From: Alicyclobacillus tolerans
GTDB taxonomy: Bacteria; Bacillota; Bacilli; Alicyclobacillales; Alicyclobacillaceae
Assembly (NCBI RefSeq): GCF_001447355.1
Contig: NZ_JXBW01000002.1
Location: 45,136 to 109,135, forward strand
Reading direction: 5' to 3'
DNA: 64,000 nucleotides
This document shows positions 26,643 through 35,555 of this stretch, piece by piece; positions within the stretch are counted from its first letter, which is position 1, and each line of letters opens with the position of its first letter. The notes under the pieces are model-generated. The model did not search any database, was not told the origin of the DNA, and saw nothing but the letters and a program-made list of their open reading frames with translations. The translations under genes were made by a program, and so were the position numbers.

Positions 26643-28757
26643 TTACTTCGTGGACAGATATTGGAATTGATAGAAGTTGCCCCACGCCCACGGGTTCGGT
26701 TGAGCACCCGTCACAGTCGAGCGTTCCAGGTAGTAGGTCTGGTTGTAGTACAAAGGAATGACCCATCCCTGCTGCATGAGCGAAGTCACGAGTTTACCTG
26801 CCCAAACGGCAGCTTGGGACGATTTCATGCTGTTCTGCTCATAAGCCTGCCACATGCGCCAATCGCGCTCTTGTGCGGACTCCTGCGTATCCCAATACAC
26901 CTGCAAGTCAAGCGCGCCGGTATTGGTTCCACCGAGTGTGGTCGTGGCCGACTCAGGCGCAACAAACTCCCAAGCGAGGACATATGCGCCATGCTTTGCG
27001 CTGGCAGTCTTCGCGGACTTCCACTGCGCGACAATCGAGTTCCACTGCTGTTGCAACGACGGAGTACCCGGCGGGCTTAGGATAGCGCGCCACTGTGCGG
27101 GTTGTTCCTTCGTCCACTTCTCAATGATAGGAATGTCCTTTTCGACTTCCTTCTGAAGTGGGATCCAGTCATTCCAGCTCACACCGGTATTCGCATTCTG
27201 CGGGTTTCCATACTTCTGGACCGAGGTGGGATCATACGGTGTGTTGTACCACGGCAGAACGTGTTGGACCTGCTGCGGCGTCCATCCATAGTCGCCCGGG
27301 AAGTAGATGCCCTGGCTTGCTTGAATATCCATGTTTGCAGGTTCAAACCAGTTCACAGCACCAGCAGCGACCACAAATCCAGGCTGAATCCCCTTAAGCG
27401 GCCCTTCCCACACAAGTGCACTGTAATTGGTCTGGTTTTCCTGGATGATCTTCGTTTGGATGCCCAAGTTCTGTTGCAACTCTTGAGAAATAGCTTCTGC
27501 TACGGGTACGCCTTGTTGGTTGACATCTGGTACCGGAGCATATAAGTACAACACGGGCAAACCCTTGCCGTTTGGATAACCAGCTTCCGCAAGCAGTTTC
27601 TTGGCCTGTGCCACGTTTTCGGGCAACCCAGTCTCATACTTCTCGGCTGGCCAACCCGGGGTCGCAAACTTGTTTGTCACCCCCCCCATATTGTTCAGCA
27701 CGTCTTGAACAATCGGTTGGCGCTGCACTGCCATAGCTATCGCTTGACGAACCTTTGGATTGTAATACGGCGACGAAATCGCTGAGTGATCCCATTCCAG
27801 GTACTCAATGCTGTAGTCGGGCGCAGTATGCAGTTCTTTGCTGAGATTGTGCGTCTTAATATATTGGAAATCCGACGAAGAACCTACTAACGCGACGTCC
27901 AATTTGCCCGCCATGAAATCTTCAACCGCAACCGTTGTACCCGGAACCAGGTTGATGACCTTCGCGTTGCCGTGGTTGACTTCACCCGGATGACCGACAT
28001 ATTTCGGATTCGGAACCAAGGTTATCGTGCCGTTCGGTGTAAACGATTTCACGATGTATGGACCATCGCCGACAAAGTTCTGTGGTAAGTACCAATCGGT
28101 CGGATGCGCATTGACGGTCTTCGGGTCAAGCGGCATGGACCCTGAGACGGCGAGTTCGCCCAAGATATAATGGGGCGTGGTCGTCGTAATCTGCAATTCA
28201 TAGTTGTTTACAACCTTGATGCCAACCTGACTTGCCGGTACGGCACCAGAGTGATATTGATACGCATTTTTGACATTGTTCAGAACGCTTGCCCAAAGCT
28301 GCGCCTGCGAGTTGGCTGGATTCAGCTGGCGCATCCAAGCGTAGTAGAAGTCCTGGGCTGTGACAGGATCGCCATTTGACCAGCGCGCATCCTTACGCAA
28401 ATAGATGGTCCATGTAAGCCCGTCTTTGGACAGAGAATACCCCGATGCAATCTTCGGTACAATCTGATTTTGTTGGTTGTACCCGTAGAGACCTTCGAGG
28501 ATAGTACCCTGATCCACAAGAATCTGCGCCGCCCATTGCGAAGGATCCAGCGACGAGATACCCGGAGGTGACGGATATGTGATGGTCACCGAGCCACCCG
28601 CATTGGAGGCCGAGTGCACGAGCACCGATGCCGATCCGCCGGCGTTATTTGCCGTGTTATTTTGACCATGCACGGACGTCGCGCAACCAACGAGGCCACC
28701 GCTCGCCATAAGTACCGCCACTGGAAGTTGCCATTTCCTTGTCTTTCGCTTGCCCAT
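26643..28757 (-). CDS. oppA: Extracytoplasmic substrate-binding lipoprotein (OppA/SBP_bac_5)
   Basis: 704 residues, long for the family (usually 530-620). Lipoprotein signal with lipobox GLVGC (Cys at about residue 25), then a Ser/Asn linker. The SBP_bac_5 body shows WTIYLRKDARWSNGDPVTAQDF, then ASGYSLS and NPKYVG. The ATG at 28757 is 8 nt from AAGGAG; the GTG at 28766 is too close. Aromatic residues are frequent (W/Y-rich C-terminal third), as in both peptide- and cello-oligosaccharide-binding members. So the ligand cannot be decided. It is the first importer gene, downstream of the duplicated promoter module. Confidence 0.88.
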   Translation of the reverse strand: MGKRKTRKWQLPVAVLMASGGLVGCATSVHGQNNTANNAGGSASVLVHSASNAGGSVTITYPSPPGISSLDPSQWAAQILVDQGTILEGLYGYNQQNQIVPKIASGYSLSKDGLTWTIYLRKDARWSNGDPVTAQDFYYAWMRQLNPANSQAQLWASVLNNVKNAYQYHSGAVPASQVGIKVVNNYELQITTTTPHYILGELAVSGSMPLDPKTVNAHPTDWYLPQNFVGDGPYIVKSFTPNGTITLVPNPKYVGHPGEVNHGNAKVINLVPGTTVAVEDFMAGKLDVALVGSSSDFQYIKTHNLSKELHTAPDYSIEYLEWDHSAISSPYYNPKVRQAIAMAVQRQPIVQDVLNNMGGVTNKFATPGWPAEKYETGLPENVAQAKKLLAEAGYPNGKGLPVLYLYAPVPDVNQQGVPVAEAISQELQQNLGIQTKIIQENQTNYSALVWEGPLKGIQPGFVVAAGAVNWFEPANMDIQASQGIYFPGDYGWTPQQVQHVLPWYNTPYDPTSVQKYGNPQNANTGVSWNDWIPLQKEVEKDIPIIEKWTKEQPAQWRAILSPPGTPSLQQQWNSIVAQWKSAKTASAKHGAYVLAWEFVAPESATTTLGGTNTGALDLQVYWDTQESAQERDWRMWQAYEQNSMKSSQAAVWAGKLVTSLMQQGWVIPLYYNQTYYLERSTVTGAQPNPWAWGNFYQFQYLSTK

Positions 28758-28897
28758 TGTGTTCACTCCTTATCCACACCGCTCGTCTTTGCTAACGCTT
28801 TCATAGACCCCCGTACTCAATCAGGTTCCTTCTGCATCGCCAGGTCTGGCTGCTTAACCCCCCCATTCCCACTTCGTTGCCTAGGAACCAAGGTACC

Positions 28898-28970
28898 CAA
28901 ATCGATTTGCACTAGGACAAAAAGATTCGGTTCCTACCAACAACATAAAATCGGCCCAACCCAAAATCAA
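28898..28970 (-). promoter_or_regulatory. oppA promoter-operator module, proximal copy
   Basis: On the minus strand TTGATT (28965-28970), 17 nt, TATGTT (28942-28947), then CGAATCT and the perfect 12-bp palindrome CAAATCGATTTG (28898-28909). A flanking inverted repeat TAGGAACC / GGTTCCTA (28882-28889, 28929-28936) surrounds the palindrome. The palindrome would lie about +25 to +40 in the transcript, a roadblock position for a repressor. The spacing to oppA is about 140 nt. Confidence 0.55.
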
Positions 28971-29031
28971 TAGTCCTTTTATGTGGTTATTGTCTTTGGT
29001 GAGCCCGAACGCGGCAAGCACGTTTCGAATC

Positions 29032-29097
29032 CAAATCGATTTGTGCTTACAGATTCGTTGATGCTTCAAACATAAAATTGGCGCAGGGCGAAATCAA
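29032..29097 (-). promoter_or_regulatory. oppA promoter-operator module, distal copy
   Basis: On the minus strand TTGATT (29092-29097), 17 nt, TATGTT (29069-29074), then CGAATCTG and CAAATCGATTTG (29032-29043). It is flanked by CGAATC / GATTCG (29026-29031, 29052-29057). It has the same hexamers and the same spacing as the proximal copy. Confidence 0.55.
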
Positions 29098-29130
29098 TAG
29101 TCTATTTCGTCAATTATTGCTTTTCTCTTC

Positions 29131-29180
29131 ACTCTTCTTGTCCTGGTTTGTTGAAGGTCACAAACCAGGACAAGAAGAGT
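29131..29180. terminator. Perfect 21-bp inverted repeat after the GH9 gene
   Basis: Arms 29131-29151 and 29160-29180 are exact reverse complements with an 8-nt loop. The hairpin lies 52 nt after the GH9 stop and just before the oppA promoters. No U-run follows on the minus strand, so it may end GH9 transcripts, protect their 3' ends, or be a protein site. Confidence 0.6.
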
Positions 29181-29231
29181 TCAAAATCACAAGCTGGTGC
29201 AGGTAGGCAAAACAGGTCGTGTAACGAACGT

Positions 29232-30845
29232 TCAGACACCCACAAAATGAGAAACCACAAAGACGGCTGGCGAGTTCCAGTAGACAGCCACTTCATTGGT
29301 CGAATAACTTTCTTCGTGATCGAGAAAACATCGTGCTGCAGGCTGGTCCTGCAGGCGCTCGCGGGCCACTGTATCTTGCAAATTGCGATTGGGGCCGCCG
29401 GCCAACATGCCTGGCACAGGAGCCTCGACTGTATCAGCCACCGATGGACGATGGTGAGGATGAAGGAGCGGCTTTCTCCCATAGCCTGAAACGTAGCACT
29501 GTTGTAAGGCATTTTCGCCCAGCATGTAATGAACCGTCTGTAAAGCTCCGTCGACGTACAGATCTGAGGATTCCAGCGCGTGTGCAATAAGCAAGTGCAT
29601 GCCTCGATTTAACAACACCATGTTGCTTCCCCAAATGTAATCCTGTTCCGCGAGCGGAATACCAAATGCCGTACATGCACCAAGGCTGACCAACCTATCC
29701 GCCTCTGTCAGCCAAGCTTTGCGCAGATGTTCCCAAACCTGCGCCTGCGTAAAGGCACGATCCGCCCGCAAATACGCGATTGTTCCGTAACCGCCAACAT
29801 CAGCCCAGCCTAGCTCAGTCAGGGAAAACCCTCCAGTTGCGAAGGCCTGCAAGCATGCCTGATGATAGCGCTCTTCTCCCGTCGCTTGCAAAAGCGAAGC
29901 CGCTGCCCAGAAGTGTTCATCAATCAGCTTCTTATCGCCATACTCGCCTGTGGCTACGCCATCCGGATTGTGAAACGGTTCGGCGTCATGACTCGTGCAC
30001 CATTCGTAGGCACGCTCGGCAGCGTTCAAACACCGGGTTGCAAAATCCGCATCAAACGCCCGATAGATGCGGGCCGCATGGGCAAGTGCAGCCGCGAATG
30101 TCGCAGTAGCTGCGTATGAAATCGGCGAGAGCACCAGTTCCCCATGATCGTCCTCAGGCATCGCTGACAAAGGAGGGAACCGATAAGTTGTGACCTTGTG
30201 ATAGACGCCTCCCGTCTGCTCATCCTGCATACGCAACATCCACTCGAGTTCAAAGCGAACCTCACTGAGCACATCAGGCAAGCCGGATCCCGACTCTGGG
30301 ATGCCTACCGGGCTGATAAATGCCTTCGGATAGAATTCATAGGCGAGCAACAAGTCCGCAACCGCTTTCGCTGCCGGCACAACGTATTTCCCGTAGTCCC
30401 CAGCGTCATGCCATCCGCCGTGACAGTCGATACGCCGCGATGGTTCGGCATACACATGTGCCTTTTCCGCGTGACAAGCCGCATGCGAGAAGTCGCCGGC
30501 GTGCTCAGCAGACAATGCGACGCCACAGCGCTGAAAGTAGAAAAACTTCTGTAAGCCTTTATGCAGATCGGCATACACATCAGGATGAATGGCCAAGGTG
30601 ACCGATTGCCCTATGCCCGGCACTGTGAGTTGATATGTGCCGACTTCGGTGACGTCACTGATGTCGCCGATGTACACCTGCACTCCGGTTGCCTTGTCGT
30701 CTCCGACTGCCTGCAATTCGCCAGCGAAAACCTCGCTGCCATCCGCCCGGGAGACGGCAAACGGCCCCCCGCAACCGCTTACACAAAAGCGTTTTCGATC
30801 CTGTGGACGATAGCCCAACTGGTTTATATGTATTGCTGCTTGCAT
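29232..30845 (-). CDS. Cytoplasmic GH9 endoglucanase/cellodextrinase (Cel9A-like)
   Basis: 537 residues from the ATG at 30845 (GGAGG at 6 nt), the same length as A. acidocaldarius Cel9A. There is no signal peptide. An Ig-like domain (IHINQLGYRP to about residue 88) precedes the (alpha/alpha)6 barrel. Catalytic Asp pair in GGWHDAGDYGKYV (about Asp147/Asp150) and general-acid Glu in YSTNEVAVYW (about Glu518). Cys/His residues in FQRCGVALSAEHAGDFSHAACHAEKAH match the zinc site region of Cel9A. It probably splits imported cello-oligosaccharides. The next genes downstream are an Opp-type importer in the same direction. Confidence 0.92.
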   Translation of the reverse strand: MQAAIHINQLGYRPQDRKRFCVSGCGGPFAVSRADGSEVFAGELQAVGDDKATGVQVYIGDISDVTEVGTYQLTVPGIGQSVTLAIHPDVYADLHKGLQKFFYFQRCGVALSAEHAGDFSHAACHAEKAHVYAEPSRRIDCHGGWHDAGDYGKYVVPAAKAVADLLLAYEFYPKAFISPVGIPESGSGLPDVLSEVRFELEWMLRMQDEQTGGVYHKVTTYRFPPLSAMPEDDHGELVLSPISYAATATFAAALAHAARIYRAFDADFATRCLNAAERAYEWCTSHDAEPFHNPDGVATGEYGDKKLIDEHFWAAASLLQATGEERYHQACLQAFATGGFSLTELGWADVGGYGTIAYLRADRAFTQAQVWEHLRKAWLTEADRLVSLGACTAFGIPLAEQDYIWGSNMVLLNRGMHLLIAHALESSDLYVDGALQTVHYMLGENALQQCYVSGYGRKPLLHPHHRPSVADTVEAPVPGMLAGGPNRNLQDTVARERLQDQPAARCFLDHEESYSTNEVAVYWNSPAVFVVSHFVGV

Positions 30846-30897
30846 AGTCGCCTCCATATCGCCCATTCGCCATAAGCTTATTTTCGTGATTCCTTCC

Positions 30898-30915
30898 CTA
30901 TCATACACGTGATAG
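30898..30915. promoter_or_regulatory. Palindrome upstream of the GH9 gene
   Basis: CTATCATACACGTGATAG has 6-bp arms and a 6-nt centre. On the minus strand it contains TATGAT, a plausible -10, 52 nt before the GH9 start. No good -35 is seen. The rest of the 189-nt gap to nadA holds nothing I recognise. Confidence 0.35.
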
Positions 30916-31034
30916 CAAGCAAAGGAAATGTACGAATGCATGCTTGCACAGTCACGAAGGGCGCAACCGTACCCAAACCAGGTTTCCAGTCCCGCCCTCG
31001 TGAAACACCATACTTTGTTTCCGACCTATCTGCC

Positions 31035-31994
31035 TTACCCGATTTCGACCATGCGCTCGAGAGCAATGCGCGCCCGCTGCGCCGTTTCCACAGGCACCGA
31101 AATGATCGTGCGCATCTCGACGAGAGACGCAAGCACCTTTTCCAGCGTGATCATTTTCATGAACGGACAAATGGCCTTGCGATTGGCCGGAATGAACCGT
31201 TTATGCGGATTCTGCCGTTCCATTTGATGCAGGATTCCCACTTCAGTGGCCACGATGAACTCGTCCTGCCCTGACGTTTTCGCTCGCTCCAACATGCCGC
31301 TTGTCGATAGCACGTGTGTGCGATCCGCCGGCAATTGCCCTTCTGCGAGCAGATACATATTGGAAGTCGAACGCCCGCATTCTGGGTGTATCAAAAGTTC
31401 AGCCTGCGGATGCGCAGCCAAGGTTTCGGCGATATCCGCCGGAGCGATGCCCGCATGGACGTGACATTCACCGAGCCAAATGTGCATGTTCTCGCGCCCT
31501 GTCATCCGCTTGACGTACGAACCAAGAAACATGTCTGGGCAAAACAGCACTTCTTTATCAGCAGGAATGCTGCGTACAACGTCGACGGCGTTGGCCGATG
31601 TGCAACAGTAGTCGCTTTCTGCCTTCACTTCCGCAGATGTGTTGACATACGAGACAACCACCGCACCTGGGTGCTCCGCTTTCCATGCCCGCAATTGATC
31701 AGCCGTGATCGAATCGGCCAAGGAACAACCAGCCTCTGCATCTGGCAGGAGTACCGTTTTCTCGGGGTTTAAAATCGCCGCGGTCTCCGCCATAAAGTGG
31801 ACGCCACAGAGGACAATCACGTCTGCCGATGTCTTTGCGGCAGCACGCGCCAATGCCAAAGAATCGCCGAGCACGTCAGCGACGTCCTGCACCTCGGGCA
31901 GCTCGTAGTTATGAGCAAGGATCAGCGCGTTGCGCTTCTCTTTCCAAACGCGGATTTGTTCCAACAACGTACCTTGTTCCACTGTCATCGCCAT
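31035..31994 (-). CDS. nadA: Quinolinate synthase A
   Basis: 319 residues. Condenses iminoaspartate with dihydroxyacetone phosphate to quinolinate using a 4Fe-4S cluster. Motifs: [47 protein letters not shown] (first cluster Cys) and the later Cys in [11 protein letters not shown] and KAICPFMKM. It overlaps nadB by 10 nt and ends the nadC-nadB-nadA operon. GAGGAG is 11 nt before the ATG. Confidence 0.96.
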   Translation of the reverse strand: MAMTVEQGTLLEQIRVWKEKRNALILAHNYELPEVQDVADVLGDSLALARAAAKTSADVIVLCGVHFMAETAAILNPEKTVLLPDAEAGCSLADSITADQLRAWKAEHPGAVVVSYVNTSAEVKAESDYCCTSANAVDVVRSIPADKEVLFCPDMFLGSYVKRMTGRENMHIWLGECHVHAGIAPADIAETLAAHPQAELLIHPECGRSTSNMYLLAEGQLPADRTHVLSTSGMLERAKTSGQDEFIVATEVGILHQMERQNPHKRFIPANRKAICPFMKMITLEKVLASLVEMRTIISVPVETAQRARIALERMVEIG

Positions 31995-33517
31995 CCGTAT
32001 ACCGTCTCCTCACTTCGAATCGTTGTACTTCTCGACTTCGCAATCTCGCTGCTATGCGCAAAGGCGAGCTTTGGCATGGGGTAATCCGACCGAAAATGGG
32101 CACCGCGGCTTTCCTCGCGCGCCATGGCCAGGTGCGAAATCAACCATGCCACGCACGCGACTGCCGATTGGGGCCGCTGCCTGGAGAGATCGAGCAATGT
32201 GTGGTGTGCTGCCAACAAGCCGGTACCCGTTCGCTCGATCCCGACGCCATTCCACATTGCCTGTTGCACTTGTGACAAGACCGCCTCCGATTCGACGGCA
32301 CAAATCCGCGATTCGACATCGGCCTCGGGCAATCTCGGCGCGCATGGCGCATGGCGCATGGCTTGGGCGAACAACTTCGCCATGACGACGCACTCCAAAA
32401 GAGAATTGCTCGCTAGCCGATTCGCGCCATGAACCCCGGTATACGCAACCTCCCCCAAGGCAAACAGGCCGGGAACCGAGGTCTCGCCGTTCATTCGTGC
32501 GATCACGCCGCCCATCATGAAGTGTGCAGCGGGCGTGACAGGAATAGGCGACGTGATCGGATCAATCCCGATTTCCGAAAGCCGACGCGAAATGTTTGGA
32601 AACCGCTGGTCAAAATGAGAAACGCCAGTCGCATCGAGAAAGACGGGGCCCCTTTCGCGCTGTGCACGATAAATTTCGCGTGCCACGACGTCGCGCGTTC
32701 GCAGATTGTCGCTCCGGTTCGCGAACAGCGGTTTGCCGCACGCATCGACAAGTTGTGCGCCCGCCCCACGCACCGCCTCGGAGATGGGCAAAGCGTCACC
32801 GCTTCCATCATTGACTACAGTTGGATGAAACTGTATAAATTCGAGATTACCTAGAACCGCTCCTGCGTGATACGCCAAGGCCAATCCTTCACCTATCGCC
32901 CCGGGCGGATTGGACGAATATGGGTACAACCGTCCGGCTCCTCCGGTTGCCAGAACAACGGCTTTGCGAGCCCGCCAAAACGTCGTCTCGCCATCGCAGT
33001 TGGCGACAGCGCCAATGGCCCTGCCACTGACGTCCTTCACCACGGCCTCGACGAAACTGCCTGTGATCATTCGCACACGTCCGTTCTCAGCCAAAGCGCC
33101 TGCGAGCGACTGTACGACCACGCGTCCTGTAGCGTCGCCATCGGCATGGACGATCCGCGAACGACCATGTCCGCCTTCTAAGCCAAGGCGCAGTTGGCCT
33201 TTGCGATCGCGATCGAAGGCAACGCCTGTGCCCACCAACCATGCGATGGCCTGCGGCGCCAGATCCGTCAACGTTCGCACGGCAGCGGGATCAGACAAGC
33301 CCGCTCCTGCAGCCAAGGTGTCTTCCATATGCCAAGCCGCGCGATCGGCCGGGTGAACACTGGCCGCAATGCCACCTTGCGCGAAATATGAATTGGTGCC
33401 TGCGATGCCCGTCTTGCTTAACACGACGACATCGCTGTGTTCCGCGGCCGCCAATGCTGCCGCCATGCCAGCAAGCCCAGCGCCGATGATGACGATGTCC
33501 GCCGTGTCCTGATTCAT
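31985..33517 (-). CDS. nadB: L-aspartate oxidase
   Basis: 510 residues. FAD-dependent oxidation of aspartate to iminoaspartate, the substrate of NadA. The FAD-binding N-terminus is [21 protein letters not shown]. Further marks are [47 protein letters not shown] and the C-terminal flavoprotein loop [18 protein letters not shown]. The start overlaps the nadC stop by 4 nt, so it is translationally coupled. Confidence 0.97.
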   Translation of the reverse strand: MNQDTADIVIIGAGLAGMAAALAAAEHSDVVVLSKTGIAGTNSYFAQGGIAASVHPADRAAWHMEDTLAAGAGLSDPAAVRTLTDLAPQAIAWLVGTGVAFDRDRKGQLRLGLEGGHGRSRIVHADGDATGRVVVQSLAGALAENGRVRMITGSFVEAVVKDVSGRAIGAVANCDGETTFWRARKAVVLATGGAGRLYPYSSNPPGAIGEGLALAYHAGAVLGNLEFIQFHPTVVNDGSGDALPISEAVRGAGAQLVDACGKPLFANRSDNLRTRDVVAREIYRAQRERGPVFLDATGVSHFDQRFPNISRRLSEIGIDPITSPIPVTPAAHFMMGGVIARMNGETSVPGLFALGEVAYTGVHGANRLASNSLLECVVMAKLFAQAMRHAPCAPRLPEADVESRICAVESEAVLSQVQQAMWNGVGIERTGTGLLAAHHTLLDLSRQRPQSAVACVAWLISHLAMAREESRGAHFRSDYPMPKLAFAHSSEIAKSRSTTIRSEETVYGWR

Positions 33518-34380
33518 GGCTGATCCCCCACTTGCAAAGTCATGAACGGCTCGATGTCGAGGCCCACATCAATGCTTCGTGCCGCATGCGTCAAAGCGCC
33601 CATCGAAATGTAATCCACCCCTGTCGCCGCGACTTCTGGCAAACGCGACAACGTCATGTTGCCAGATGCCTCGAGTATCACCCGTCCTTCCGACATGGCA
33701 ACGGCCTGCGCAAGTTGGCTCGTCGACATGTTGTCGAGGAGAATCATATCGGGCTCGGCTGCCAGGGCCTCTGCCAACTGCTCCAAGGTATCGACCTCGA
33801 CTTCGATTTTCTGTGCAACGCCGACTTGCGCACGCGCGCGCTCAATAGCCACGCGCACACCACCAGCCATTGCGATGTGGTTGTCTTTGATTAAAACCAT
33901 ATCGTCCAAGCCATGGCGGTGATTGCAGCCGCCACCAACAGTCACCGCGTATTTCTCAATGCTGCGCCATCCGGGTGTGGTCTTGCGCGTGTCGAGCAAC
34001 CGGGTCTTCGTTCCGGCGATCAGATTTGCGGCATCGCGCGTCTTTGTCGCAATCCCCGTCAGTCGTGCCAAGAAGTTCAAGGCCGTCCGCTCTGCGGTCA
34101 AAATGGAACATGCCTTGCCCACAATCTCACAAACCGCTTGCCGATCCGCCAGGTCATCCCCATCGTGAGCCAAGTACGTAAATTGCAATGCGGGATCGAC
34201 CGTGTGGAATACGCGTTTCGCGAGCGGCAAGCCAGCAATGCGACTGGGCTCCTTCACCCACACGACAGCACGGGCCTGTAGCGCCGGATCCACTGTGTAC
34301 ATCGTGGTGCAATCGCCTCGCCCGATGTCCTCTGCCAACGCCAAGCGAATAAGCTGTTCTGTATGAAAGTCGATCTGCAA
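33514..34380 (-). CDS. nadC: Nicotinate-nucleotide pyrophosphorylase (quinolinate phosphoribosyltransferase)
   Basis: 288 residues from the TTG at 34380, which has GAGGAGG at 8 nt; the frame open to 34467 covers the promoter. Makes nicotinate mononucleotide from quinolinate and PRPP. Motifs: LAEDIGRGDCTT, ERTALNFLARLTGIAT, LLDTRKTTPGWR, GGGCNHRHGLDDMVLIKDNH, IEVEVDTLEQ and LEASGNM. First gene of the nad operon, with a candidate operator 50 nt upstream. Confidence 0.96.
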   Translation of the reverse strand: MQIDFHTEQLIRLALAEDIGRGDCTTMYTVDPALQARAVVWVKEPSRIAGLPLAKRVFHTVDPALQFTYLAHDGDDLADRQAVCEIVGKACSILTAERTALNFLARLTGIATKTRDAANLIAGTKTRLLDTRKTTPGWRSIEKYAVTVGGGCNHRHGLDDMVLIKDNHIAMAGGVRVAIERARAQVGVAQKIEVEVDTLEQLAEALAAEPDMILLDNMSTSQLAQAVAMSEGRVILEASGNMTLSRLPEVAATGVDYISMGALTHAARSIDVGLDIEPFMTLQVGDQP

Positions 34381-34430
34381 CGCTGCAGCCTCCTCATCTT
34401 CACAGTTACGAGTGTCTGACTTTTTACTAG

Positions 34431-34442
34431 CTGTATATACAG
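34431..34442. promoter_or_regulatory. Candidate operator of the nad operon
   Basis: Perfect 12-bp palindrome CTGTATATACAG just downstream of TATGCT (34444-34449 on the minus strand), about 50 nt before nadC. A NadR/NiaR(YrxA)-type niacin-responsive repressor would be expected here. I cannot confirm the match to its motif from memory. Confidence 0.4.
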
Positions 34443-34573
34443 TAGCATACACAGATTGGTTTTGCACTATGGAACCATTTGGGCTTTAAGAAGATCGGTT
34501 GACAATCTCCATACATCGTGTAAGCTCATATTCAGAACATATGTTCGTTTTTTGTGCGGAAGGGTGTTACGCC

Positions 34574-35518
34574 GTGTTGGAGGCTCCGCAATACGTTGAC
34601 ATCGCGGTGAAACAGGCAGTTCATAAAGTGCAAGCACCAAGCATGCCATTCGCGTGGTCGCTTAATCCCTATCGAGGATGTTCGCATGGTTGCGCATTTT
34701 GCTATGCGCGGTCCACGCATAGCTTCCTTGGATTTGCCGCCGATGACACATTTCGCAAACACGTCATGGTCAAAGCGGCGATACCAGAAGCTTTGGAGAG
34801 GCAGCTTGAGACGAAGTTGCGGGCCTGTGGTGGCAATCTTGAACGTCTGTCTACGTCGTTTGGCACACTGGCCATCGGCACCGCAACAGACCCTTATCAA
34901 TCCATTGAAGCGAAGCGGGAAATCACGAGAAGTTGTCTGGAGGTGCTCGCAAAATACCAAATTCGGACGACCATCACTACGAGATCGCCTTTGATTCTAC
35001 GAGACGTGGATATTTTGAAACGAATGCGGTTGGAATCCGTTCAATTGAGCATTCATACGCTGGATGGAGACATTTGGAGGGCATTCGAGCCAGCGACACC
35101 CGCCCCCAAAACAAGGCTTGCCACCGTGCGCAAGCTCGCAGAACACAAGCTGCCAGTTGGCGTCTTCCTCGCCCCCATCTTGCCTTATATCAGTGACGGC
35201 GAGGCTCAAATGCACAGCGTGATCGAGCAGGCCGTGGCACACGGAGCACACTTTGTTATGCCTTCCATACTGCGCCTGGCGCCGGAAGTCAAACCTTGGT
35301 TCTTCGACGTCCTCCGCCAAACGTACCCGCACGTGGTGGAGCAGTACGAAAAGTTGTACAAAACGCCATACGCACCACCGTGGTACCGGCGCCAGATCAT
35401 CGCCAAGGCTACTGCCATGGTGCGCAGTTTGGGCGTAAACATCGAATCTGTACCATCGACGCAACCGGTCTCCAGGACACGTGAGCCGCAAAGTCGGCAA
35501 CTCACGTTGCCCCTCTGA
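34574..35518 (+). CDS. Radical SAM protein, SPL/DNA-repair photolyase-like family
   Basis: 314 residues from the GTG at 34574 (GGAAGGG about 10 nt upstream); an ATG at 34541 is possible but has no good site. Cluster motif CSHGCAFCYAR follows PFAWSLNPYRG. Also TATDPYQSIE, TTRSPLILRDVDIL and PILPYISDGE are typical of the SplB-related group (COG1533). These proteins are distant relatives of spore photoproduct lyase. True spore photoproduct lyase has other features, so DNA repair is not shown. Divergent from the nad operon. Confidence 0.85.
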   Translation: MLEAPQYVDIAVKQAVHKVQAPSMPFAWSLNPYRGCSHGCAFCYARSTHSFLGFAADDTFRKHVMVKAAIPEALERQLETKLRACGGNLERLSTSFGTLAIGTATDPYQSIEAKREITRSCLEVLAKYQIRTTITTRSPLILRDVDILKRMRLESVQLSIHTLDGDIWRAFEPATPAPKTRLATVRKLAEHKLPVGVFLAPILPYISDGEAQMHSVIEQAVAHGAHFVMPSILRLAPEVKPWFFDVLRQTYPHVVEQYEKLYKTPYAPPWYRRQIIAKATAMVRSLGVNIESVPSTQPVSRTREPQSRQLTLPL

Positions 35519-35555
35519 GTTTTCATTTTCTGGGAAACGATATTTCTGTCGCCAT

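Larger units (their letters stand above)
28898..29101. repeat. Tandem duplication of a ~75-nt promoter-palindrome module
   Basis: Two diverged copies (about 28897-28974 and 29031-29101) share CAAATCGATTTG, AGATTCG, ACATAAAAT and AAATCAATAGT in the same order. They are offset by 127-134 nt. They fill much of the 474-nt gap between the GH9 gene and oppA. Confidence 0.7.

Noticed and set aside
28758..29231. Insertion-sequence remnant or T-box leader between GH9 and oppA
   Set aside because: No transposase fragment, terminal repeats or T-box sequence; the repeats are explained by a duplicated promoter module.
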